From positions 1-64,000 of the forward strand of contig DDTB01000014.1 of the NCBI GenBank assembly GCA_002343985.1: a DNA stretch of 64,000 nt. The letters are read 5' to 3'. Under the pieces are notes generated by a model. The model was not told where the DNA came from. It made no database searches and saw only the letters and a program-made list of their open reading frames with translations. Below, piece by piece: positions 42,199-49,207 of the stretch. The DNA comes from Chitinophagaceae bacterium UBA2375. Its GTDB lineage: Bacteria > Bacteroidota > Bacteroidia > Chitinophagales > Chitinophagaceae. A program made the translations under genes and the position numbers. How positions within the stretch are numbered: the first letter of the stretch is position 1; each line of letters opens with the position of its first letter.

Positions 42199-43008
42199 AT
42201 GAACAGATCATCACTGGTACAGCAAATCCGCGAAAAAAAATCCTATCTCTGTGTAGGGCTTGATACGGATATTGATAAAATACCTGCTCACCTGAGGGAA
42301 GACAAAAACGCGATTTTGAATTTTAATAAAGCCATCATTGACGCGACGCGTGATTATTGCGTGAGTTATAAAATCAATACGGCATTTTATGAAGCTATGG
42401 GTGCAAAAGGCTGGGAGATCATGGCTGAGACAGCAGCCTATATCCCCAGCACACACTTCTCTATAGCCGACGCAAAGCGGGCGGATATAGGAAACACTTC
42501 TTCTTATTACGCGCGCGCATTTTTTGAAGAGCTTGGTTTTGACGCGGTGACCGTAGCGCCATATATGGGTGAAGACAGCCTCTCACCCTTCCTGTCGTAT
42601 ACAAATAAATGGACCATTGTACTGGGGTTAACGAGCAACCCCGGCGCACGCGATTTTGAATTACAAAAACTGCAACACTCCGGTGAATACCTGTACGAAC
42701 ATGTGATCCGCACGGTAAGCCAATGGGGGAACCCGGGCAACCTGATGTTTGTGGCAGGCGCCACGCAGGCATCGGAACTGGGCCGTATCCGTAATATCAT
42801 CCCTGAGAATTTCCTGCTTGTGCCCGGAGTGGGTTTCCAGGGCGGAAGCCTCAAGGATGTTTCCGAATATGGCATGAATGAGGAATGCGGGCTCCTGGTA
42901 AATGCTTCGAGGGCCATCATTTATGCAAGCAATGATGAAAGGTTCGCGGAAGAAGCCGCCATCATCGCGCAGCAATACCAGGCGGAGATGTCGCTCTATT
43001 TCGGATAA
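42199..43008 (+). CDS. pyrF: Orotidine 5'-phosphate decarboxylase
   Basis: This 269-residue TIM-barrel enzyme would make UMP from OMP. LCVGLDTDIDKIP opens the fold; the catalytic charge network is DAKRADIGN, and ATQASEL and VPGVGFQGGS form the phosphate-binding end. The length is that of the pyrF type 2 group found in Bacteroidota. It follows the PaiB gene by 7 bases, so a housekeeping pyrimidine gene ends the kynurenine operon; there is no obvious functional link. Confidence 0.94.
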   Translation: MNRSSLVQQIREKKSYLCVGLDTDIDKIPAHLREDKNAILNFNKAIIDATRDYCVSYKINTAFYEAMGAKGWEIMAETAAYIPSTHFSIADAKRADIGNTSSYYARAFFEELGFDAVTVAPYMGEDSLSPFLSYTNKWTIVLGLTSNPGARDFELQKLQHSGEYLYEHVIRTVSQWGNPGNLMFVAGATQASELGRIRNIIPENFLLVPGVGFQGGSLKDVSEYGMNEECGLLVNASRAIIYASNDERFAEEAAIIAQQYQAEMSLYFG

Positions 43009-43017
43009 CCGTTAGCG

Positions 43018-43632
43018 TTATTCCTCGTTTAATTTCTGCGTAATAACTTCAGATATCAATGCCGACCATTGCGCATATTCTTTAGCGGAAGGATGCAATC
43101 CATCGGCTGCCAGGAAATCAGGCAAATGCCCGTTTACCCTTTGTGCAGTGGTGATATCAATAAAATGCACACCCGACTTTCCCGCTTCATGCATGCATAC
43201 GAGGTTAAATGCGTCGATGTCGGAGGCTACTTTTTCCTTGTCCCTGTCAGCCGCGAACGGCGTAACTCCCCAATCCGGTATACTCAGCACAAAAACCCTG
43301 TCGAGGTTGTCGGCAGCCAGCCTGATGGCAAGGTCCAGCAATTGCCTGAATTCCGGGCGGAACGATTCCGGGTCGCGGCCACGGTATTGGTTATTGACAC
43401 CGATGAGCAATGTCACGGTATCGTATTGTGTTTGAAACTGGTAGTCCTTCACAGCGGATAGCAACTCATCAGTCGTCCACCCTGTTTTTGCAATAATTTC
43501 AGCCGAAGCGAAATCCCTGCCAGGGTTGGCTTTGCGAAGCGATTGAATGAGTTGGTATGGGAAACTATCGGTAATGGGCAACTGTTCTCCAATGGTATAA
43601 CTATCGCCCAGGGCCAGGTAGGTATGCATCAT
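43018..43632 (-). CDS. SGNH/GDSL hydrolase
   Basis: This 204-residue esterase-like protein has the block I nucleophile in ALGDSYTIGE and the catalytic Asp-His pair in DGLHPSAKEY; GVNNQYRGR carries the Gly-Asn oxyanion residues. No signal peptide is seen, so it is probably cytoplasmic. Substrate is unknown (esters, acyl-CoA or acetylated sugars are possible). ATG 43632 is favoured over 43629 because TTTG lies four bases before it. It is convergent with pyrF and divergent from the gcdH operon. Confidence 0.88.
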   Translation of the reverse strand: MMHTYLALGDSYTIGEQLPITDSFPYQLIQSLRKANPGRDFASAEIIAKTGWTTDELLSAVKDYQFQTQYDTVTLLIGVNNQYRGRDPESFRPEFRQLLDLAIRLAADNLDRVFVLSIPDWGVTPFAADRDKEKVASDIDAFNLVCMHEAGKSGVHFIDITTAQRVNGHLPDFLAADGLHPSAKEYAQWSALISEVITQKLNEE

Positions 43633-43644
43633 GCCACAAAATAG
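43633..43644 (-). promoter_or_regulatory. Putative promoter motif abutting the SGNH hydrolase start
   Basis: The minus strand reads CTATTTTG, four bases (TGGC), then ATG 43632. Six of eight bases fit TAnnTTTG. Confidence 0.35.
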
Positions 43645-43682
43645 GAAAAACAGCCATATAACCTAAAAATGCCCTCCACAAA

Positions 43683-43715
43683 TTTATAATGCCCGGGATT
43701 TAGACACTATATTTG
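43683..43715 (+). promoter_or_regulatory. Putative promoter of gcdH operon
   Basis: TTTA (43683-43686) and TATATTTG (43708-43715) resemble the -33 and -7 elements with a 21-base spacer. The -7 match to TAnnTTTG is exact, about 88 bases before ATG 43804. Confidence 0.55.
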
Positions 43716-43803
43716 CAGCGCCCGGAAAAACGATTGCTTGACACCGGGTTTAACGCCGGAATTATTAGGACCGGTTAGTCTATTACCTACAATTGACTTT
43801 ATT

Positions 43804-44988
43804 ATGGCTGCAAAAACAGACAATTTCCAATCACCCGATTATTTCCAGGTAGATGAATTACTGACAGAAGAACACAAACTCATTCGCGAGTCTGTGCGCA
43901 ACTATGTCAAAAAAGAAATTTCCCCGATCATTGAAGACTATGCGCAAAAAGCGGAGTTCCCGCAGCACATTGTGAAACAATTGGGCGACCTGGGTTGCTT
44001 TGGGCCAACCGTACCGCAGGAATACGGAGGCGGCGGGCTTGATTATATTTCTTACGGCCTGATGATGCAGGAACTGGAGCGCGGCGACAGCGGCGTGCGT
44101 TCGACGGCATCCGTGCAGGGCAGCCTCGTCATGTTCCCGATTTACCAATATGGCAGCGAAGAGCAAAGGAAAAAATATTTACCTAAGCTGGCCAGCGGCG
44201 AATGGCTTGGATGTTTTGGTTTAACGGAACCCAATCACGGCAGCGACCCCAGCAGTATGCTCACCAATATTAAGGATGCGGGTGACCATGTGATCCTGAA
44301 CGGCGCGAAAATGTGGATCAGCAACGCGCCTTTTTCACAAGTGGCTGTGGTTTGGGCAAAGGATGAACAGGGTGATGTAAGGGGATTGATTGTGGAAAGG
44401 GGTATGGAAGGGTTCAGCACACCAACCACACATGGCAAGTGGAGCCTGCGTGCAAGCGCCACCGGTGAACTGGTTTTTGACAATGTGAAAGTGCCGAAAG
44501 AAAATATCCTTCCGAATGTAAAAGGATTGAAAGGCCCGTTGGGTTGCCTGACCAAAGCCCGCTATGGCATTGCCTGGGGTGTGATTGGCGCCGCGATGGA
44601 TTGCTACGACATCGCTTTGCAATACAGTAAGGAAAGGGTCCAGTTTGGCAAACCTATCGGCGGATTCCAGTTGCAGCAGAAAAAGCTCGCGGAAATGATC
44701 ACCGAAATCACCAAAGCGCAATTACTGAACTGGAGGCTGGGTGTATTGATGAACGAAGGCCGCGTTACCCCGCAACAAGTGAGTATGGCCAAACGCAATT
44801 CATGTGAAATCGCTACAAATATCTGCCGCGATGCCCGCCAGATGCTGGGCGGCATGGGCATTACCGGGGAGTACCCGATCATGCGCCACATGATGAACCT
44901 CGAAAGTGTGATCACTTACGAAGGCACACACGATATCCATTTGCTGATCACCGGCATGGACATTACAGGTTTTAATGCATTCAAATAA
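43804..44988 (+). CDS. gcdH: Glutaryl-CoA dehydrogenase
   Basis: This 394-residue acyl-CoA dehydrogenase would oxidise and decarboxylate glutaryl-CoA to crotonyl-CoA. RSTASVQGSLVMFPI with the glutaryl-recognising Arg, TEPNHGSDPSSM, and the catalytic Glu in ITYEGTHDIHLL near the C-terminus match GcdH rather than short-chain enzymes. ATG 43804 is chosen; the frame starts earlier but without homology. The next gene, 10 bases on, acts further down the same route. Lysine degradation is an alternative source of glutaryl-CoA. Confidence 0.92.
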   Translation: MAAKTDNFQSPDYFQVDELLTEEHKLIRESVRNYVKKEISPIIEDYAQKAEFPQHIVKQLGDLGCFGPTVPQEYGGGGLDYISYGLMMQELERGDSGVRSTASVQGSLVMFPIYQYGSEEQRKKYLPKLASGEWLGCFGLTEPNHGSDPSSMLTNIKDAGDHVILNGAKMWISNAPFSQVAVVWAKDEQGDVRGLIVERGMEGFSTPTTHGKWSLRASATGELVFDNVKVPKENILPNVKGLKGPLGCLTKARYGIAWGVIGAAMDCYDIALQYSKERVQFGKPIGGFQLQQKKLAEMITEITKAQLLNWRLGVLMNEGRVTPQQVSMAKRNSCEIATNICRDARQMLGGMGITGEYPIMRHMMNLESVITYEGTHDIHLLITGMDITGFNAFK

Positions 44989-44998
44989 GCAAGCTAAT

Positions 44999-45895
44999 AT
45001 GAGCATTCAAAAAGTCAGCGTGATTGGTGCAGGTACCATGGGAAATGGTATTGCCCATGTATTCGCGCAATCCGGTTACGATGTAACCCTGATTGATGTG
45101 AACCCATCACAATTGGAAAGGGCCCTGGCCAACATCGCGAAAAATATGGACCGCCAGGTCAGCAAGGGAAGCCTGAGCGAATCTGATAAAACCGCCGCGC
45201 TTGGCCGCATCGGTACATCAACCAATATCATGGAAGGCTCTTCATCGGCCGACCTGGTAGTGGAAGCGGCAACGGAAAATATCGACCTGAAGCTGGAGAT
45301 ATTCCGCCAGATCGATATGGGCGCCCCCGCACATTGCATCCTGGCCACCAATACATCATCCATCTCCATCACGCGCATCGCTGCATCAACCAAGAGGGCC
45401 GGCAAAGTGATTGGCATGCACTTCATGAACCCGGTGCCTGTGATGAAACTGGTGGAAGTGATCAATGGCTATTCTACGGAAAAAGTAGTTACCAATACAG
45501 TTGTGGAGCTGAGCAAAAAGCTTGGGAAAATCCCCTGCGAAGTGAATGATTACCCGGGCTTCATCGCCAACCGCATCCTGATGCCCATGATCAATGAAGC
45601 CATTTACAGCCTTTATGAAGGCGTTGCGGGCGTGGAAGAAATCGACAGCATCATGAAACTTGGCATGGCCCACCCCATGGGGCCTTTGCAACTGGCCGAC
45701 TTTATCGGGCTGGATGTTTGCCTGAGCATCATGCGTGTACTGCACGATGGATTGGGTAACCCTAAATATGCGCCATGCCCATTACTGGTTAATATGGTTA
45801 CCGCCGGAAACCTGGGCGCTAAAAGCATGGAAGGGTTTTATACATACACAGCAGGTTCCAAAGACCTGGTTGTGAGCCCACAGTTTAGAAAGTAA
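44999..45895 (+). CDS. 3-hydroxybutyryl-CoA dehydrogenase
   Basis: This 298-residue NAD-dependent enzyme would oxidise 3-hydroxybutyryl-CoA to acetoacetyl-CoA. The Rossmann motif is VIGAGTMGNGIAHVFAQ, TNTSSISITRIA contributes to NAD and substrate binding, and the catalytic His and Glu regions are GMHFMNPVPVMKLVEVI and YPGFIANR. It follows gcdH by 10 bases and would act two steps later (after a crotonase, absent here). ATG 44999 is used. A terminator follows at 45921. Confidence 0.93.
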   Translation: MSIQKVSVIGAGTMGNGIAHVFAQSGYDVTLIDVNPSQLERALANIAKNMDRQVSKGSLSESDKTAALGRIGTSTNIMEGSSSADLVVEAATENIDLKLEIFRQIDMGAPAHCILATNTSSISITRIAASTKRAGKVIGMHFMNPVPVMKLVEVINGYSTEKVVTNTVVELSKKLGKIPCEVNDYPGFIANRILMPMINEAIYSLYEGVAGVEEIDSIMKLGMAHPMGPLQLADFIGLDVCLSIMRVLHDGLGNPKYAPCPLLVNMVTAGNLGAKSMEGFYTYTAGSKDLVVSPQFRK

Positions 45896-45920
45896 ATACA
45901 ATAAAAGAACCATGCATGAA

Positions 45921-45947
45921 AGCAGGCCGCAATGCCTGCTTTTTTTA
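45921..45947 (+). terminator. Terminator after the gcdH operon
   Basis: AGCAGGC (45921-45927) pairs perfectly with GCCTGCT (45934-45940), followed by eight T. Confidence 0.92.
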
Positions 45948-45988
45948 TTTCGGGTATTCGTAACTGTTAGTTTAAAGCGAAGTAAAAA

Positions 45989-46363
45989 CTAATAGCTATG
46001 TAATACCTGTAGAAATTGATGCCGGGATGAATGACAACCAAATGCACCATTAAGATGACACGCCATCAAATCATCCGGAAAAACAAAATCAGCACTCTTA
46101 TAAGGCTGAAAACGGGTGATGGGCAATTGCCATTTGAAAGTACCGGGATATAATTGTTGCAGACCTTCGGAAATGAGTGCATCGTGCCCGTTCATGAAAA
46201 AGTCAAATGTTTGCCCTACTGAAGCGCTGATGCTTCCGCTAACGCCTGTCATTTCAATACCGGCGCTGACAAAACCGGATTGGGCCTTTACATGAATTGT
46301 TGTGCAGGATATCATGCCAAACATCAGCACGAAAAGTCGGTATGTCGGTAAAAATTTAATCAT
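45989..46363 (-). CDS. Short secreted protein, possibly truncated surface-protein homologue
   Basis: This 124-residue protein has an N-terminal signal-like stretch (about 1-28, ending KAQSG) and then SAGIEMTGVSGSISASVGQTFDF...EGLQQLYPG, a pattern typical of the start of secreted Bacteroidota proteins (S-V-G-Q ... E-G-x-Q-Q) that normally continue into an adhesive or sorting domain. Here the chain ends after about 50 further residues with no recognisable domain or sorting signal (ending HQFLQVLHSY). It overlaps the upstream 554-residue surface protein by 8 bases, so they are likely co-translated. It may be a degenerate remnant. Confidence 0.55.
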   Translation of the reverse strand: MIKFLPTYRLFVLMFGMISCTTIHVKAQSGFVSAGIEMTGVSGSISASVGQTFDFFMNGHDALISEGLQQLYPGTFKWQLPITRFQPYKSADFVFPDDLMACHLNGAFGCHSSRHQFLQVLHSY

Positions 46364-48020
46364 CCGTTAATTCTGAAAACCTTACCCAATGGGAACCATT
46401 CCACATCCTTAACCCGGGCAAATCGGTTGTTTGATAGATCATCAATCCAGTTGCAGGGTTTTGAATGGCATTGCGTTGCGCTTTTGTCATTCGGGGGATC
46501 AGTACGCCCGCACGGGTTGATTGTACATCAAGCACGCTGCTGGCATGTGCTTCGTCGGAACCAATGGCCAACTTGTAGCGGAATTTCGCGTTACCGGTAT
46601 TACCCCTGATCTGAAATGCGCTGTCGGTGGTATTCCCGCTGAATTTCAGGGTGCGCTCCTGCTGGCCGCCCTGGTAATGGATGCGCCAGCTATGCCCGAG
46701 GTTATAATCGGCCAATGTGTATTGTACCGTACCACCGGTCGCTGTTTGCATAAATGATTCCATAATTCCGGCACCCAGGTTCCTGCTGTTGAGTATGCGG
46801 AAATTTCCTGTCGTGTTCACTTGTCCGGATACGCCTGTAAAAGAAGATGAACCCACCCCTGTTTGGTTGATTTTTAATGCCGCCATATTGGGATGCTGGA
46901 TATTCGCCGTGATGGCCGCAGCGTTGGTGGTACCGCGTGTATCGGATGTGAAAACATTTATTGGTGATGAGAATGTGAAATATGCATTATTCGGATTGTT
47001 GTAGCTGTTCAGTCCAAAACTTACGCCATTGGTGGTTTGACTGATTTGAAAATTCTCCCTGGTACGACTGTTTGCCAACACAAAAGAGCCGTAGTTAATC
47101 CCATTGTAGCGAAGCTGGCTGGAGCTGATGCTCATTTGAATTGTATCCGTCGCGCCGCGCAACATATTCCAATTATCAATCTGGCTGTTAAATGTGGCAT
47201 ACCCAGTCAGGTTGTTCACATAATAGGTCCCCAACCTCCTTGATGCATTGCTGTTGGCCGGTTTGAATTCAGGAGAAACGCCATGAAATTCCGAGTGGCC
47301 AATATTGCCCAGTAAATACCATGTTTCAGTTCGAACACCCCATGTGGCTTCGTTTGGAAAAATGGGTGTATTAAACCCGCCATTATATCCCCATAATAAA
47401 CCAACCATATTTGGGCGCCCATCCGCATTCACACCGGGATAATGCCCGTACCCCTGGGAAAAACCTGCTGCCCTTCCGTTGGTATAACTCGTTCCATAAG
47501 CCTTTGGAAAAATGCGCAGGTTATATCTTGTGTTGATGGTTGATAAGCTGTCTACAAACTCATAGGTTTGGTTTGTCTGGCTGCCAATAGCCATTGTTTG
47601 CGCCAGGGATTGATTGGGTGCCGATTTTGCAGCATATAATGCATACGGCACACTCAATAATTGTTGTGTGCCTGATACCGTGAAATTGCTGCCACCTGTT
47701 GGGTCGAGTTCGGTTTTGATAAAATATGGGCCGGCAGACCAGTCGATTGCCGTGAACTGGCCGGATACCGCCGTCCCCCCTCCTATTTGTACCGTGGCAA
47801 GGCCCTGCGCATTGGTAATGGCTGCCTGGGTTTCTGTGTACACCGCAGTTCCATTGGCAGAACCCTGTAAAATGCTAAACCGAAAACTTACCGGTGCATT
47901 TTGCAATAAATTTTGAGCGGCATCACGAACAACAGCCTGGTAACTCATCAATTGAGGCGCCTGCGCAAAGACCAAACCGGAAAGCAAAAAAAATAGTATG
48001 GTGAAATAAGTTCTCATCAT
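46356..48020 (-). CDS. Secreted surface protein of unknown function
   Basis: This 554-residue protein has a signal peptide (about 1-20), then a domain starting APQLMSYQAVVRDAAQNLLQNAPVSF (shown by key residues) common at the N-terminus of Bacteroidota surface proteins, a long Gly/Asn/Ser-rich beta middle, and a C-terminal segment (about 495-554) with VLDVQSTRAGVLIPRMTKAQ, NPATGLMIYQTTD and LRMWNGSHWVRF, a pattern repeated in many phylum surface proteins and tail-fibre-like modules. It may be exported and anchored, but I see no clear type IX sorting domain. A short secreted gene overlaps its end. Confidence 0.75.
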   Translation of the reverse strand: MMRTYFTILFFLLSGLVFAQAPQLMSYQAVVRDAAQNLLQNAPVSFRFSILQGSANGTAVYTETQAAITNAQGLATVQIGGGTAVSGQFTAIDWSAGPYFIKTELDPTGGSNFTVSGTQQLLSVPYALYAAKSAPNQSLAQTMAIGSQTNQTYEFVDSLSTINTRYNLRIFPKAYGTSYTNGRAAGFSQGYGHYPGVNADGRPNMVGLLWGYNGGFNTPIFPNEATWGVRTETWYLLGNIGHSEFHGVSPEFKPANSNASRRLGTYYVNNLTGYATFNSQIDNWNMLRGATDTIQMSISSSQLRYNGINYGSFVLANSRTRENFQISQTTNGVSFGLNSYNNPNNAYFTFSSPINVFTSDTRGTTNAAAITANIQHPNMAALKINQTGVGSSSFTGVSGQVNTTGNFRILNSRNLGAGIMESFMQTATGGTVQYTLADYNLGHSWRIHYQGGQQERTLKFSGNTTDSAFQIRGNTGNAKFRYKLAIGSDEAHASSVLDVQSTRAGVLIPRMTKAQRNAIQNPATGLMIYQTTDLPGLRMWNGSHWVRFSELTDD

Positions 48021-48118
48021 CTGAAACCATTTACAGGCAATTTGGAAAGCGGGTAATTACACGGGGATATTGCCTGGCACTGATGCTATGAAGGTACGAA
48101 TATGCAGGTAAAAACAAG

Positions 48119-48149
48119 TTGTTGCATGATATAGTGAAGGATAGTTTTG
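48119..48149 (+). promoter_or_regulatory. Putative promoter
   Basis: TTG (48119-48121) and TAGTTTTG (48142-48149) fit the -33 and -7 elements, 20 bases apart, before ATG 48177. Confidence 0.5.
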
Positions 48150-48176
48150 CTACATTCGGTATACACAAATAACCAT

Positions 48177-48797
48177 ATGGGTAAGAAAATAAAGGAGATT
48201 GACGCGTTCATTCAGAAATCAGCCGAGTTCGCGCAACCCATCCTCATCCACTTGCGAAAACTGGTCCATGACTATTGCCCGGAAGTGGAAGAAAAAATCA
48301 AATGGGGCATGCCACATTTTGAATACAAATCCGAAACGCTTTGTTATATGTCGGCTTTTAAAAAACACTGCGCCTTCGGATTTTACAAAGCCCCCCTGAT
48401 GAAAGACCCCGTTTTGATGAATGAAGCAAAAGCGGAAACCGCGATGGGCCATCTTGGGCGCATCAGTTCGTTGAAGGACCTGCCTTCAGACAGCAAAATG
48501 ACATCATGGATCAAGGAAGCCATGGCCCTGACGGATAAAGGCGTTAAGCTTCCTCTACGGAAAAAAACAGATACGACAAGCATTGAAATCCCGGAAGCAT
48601 TTCAAAAAGCCCTGCAAAAAAACAGAACGGCAAAAGCGAATTTTGAAAAAATGCCCCCTTCGCATAAAAGAGAATATATAGGCTGGATAACGGAAGCGAA
48701 AACGGAACCAACGCGGGAGAAAAGAATATCAACAAGCATTGAATGGCTATCTGAGAACAAATCCAGGAACTGGAAATACGAAAAAAAGCAACGGTAA
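48177..48797 (+). CDS. DUF1801 / YdeI-like protein
   Basis: This 206-residue protein has an N-terminal DUF1801-type domain (about 1-110: KLVHDYCPEVEEKIKWGMPHFEYK, then MSAFKKHCAFGFYK, shown by key parts) and a C-terminal YdeI/OmpD-associated segment (about 145-206: SIEIPEAFQKALQKNRTA, FEKMPPSHKREYIGWI). The latter group has been linked to resistance to bacteriocin-type peptides in a few species; this is not shown here. ATG 48177 is used. It converges with the YjbR-like gene. Confidence 0.85.
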   Translation: MGKKIKEIDAFIQKSAEFAQPILIHLRKLVHDYCPEVEEKIKWGMPHFEYKSETLCYMSAFKKHCAFGFYKAPLMKDPVLMNEAKAETAMGHLGRISSLKDLPSDSKMTSWIKEAMALTDKGVKLPLRKKTDTTSIEIPEAFQKALQKNRTAKANFEKMPPSHKREYIGWITEAKTEPTREKRISTSIEWLSENKSRNWKYEKKQR

Positions 48798-48811
48798 AGA
48801 ATAGACGAAAT

Positions 48812-49141
48812 CTATTTTTTCTTTCCGTATACCAGTTCATAGGAATGCCGTACCATACGTTGCAATAATGTCTCCGGCACCCTCCCATCCACAATAACCG
48901 TATTCCAGTGCTTCTTATTCATATGGTACCCGGGCAAAACCGCGTCCGGGAATTCTTCCCTCCAAAGCACCGCCTGTTCGGGATCGCATTTCACATTAAA
49001 CTGCAATACAGGCTCATCTAACGAAACCAGCAAAAATATCTTTCCTTTGACTTTACATACCAAAACCGTTTCTCCGAAAGGAAAACCTTCTGTTACATCC
49101 TCATATGATAGCGCCAGTTCGCGCAAAGATTCTACATGCAT
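48812..49141 (-). CDS. MmcQ/YjbR-family protein
   Basis: This 109-residue protein has the CyaY-like YjbR fold. FPFGETVLVCKVKGKIFLLVS, FNVKCDPEQAVLWREEFP and YHMNKKHWNTVIVDG are the family's conserved segments. It may bind DNA, but the function is unclear. ATG 49141 (MHVESLREL) matches the usual N-terminus; an ATG five codons upstream is the alternative. Confidence 0.85.
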   Translation of the reverse strand: MHVESLRELALSYEDVTEGFPFGETVLVCKVKGKIFLLVSLDEPVLQFNVKCDPEQAVLWREEFPDAVLPGYHMNKKHWNTVIVDGRVPETLLQRMVRHSYELVYGKKK

Positions 49142-49157
49142 ACAGTTTACAAACATA

Positions 49158-49188
49158 AAAAAAGCCCCCCGGAAATTCCGGAGGGCTT
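49158..49188 (-). terminator. Terminator after the SprB-repeat gene
   Basis: AAGCCCCCCGG (49162-49172) pairs with CCGGAGGGCTT (49178-49188) with one mismatch; on the minus strand a T run follows. Confidence 0.85.
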
Positions 49189-49207
49189 ATGATAAAATTT
49201 AATCGAA

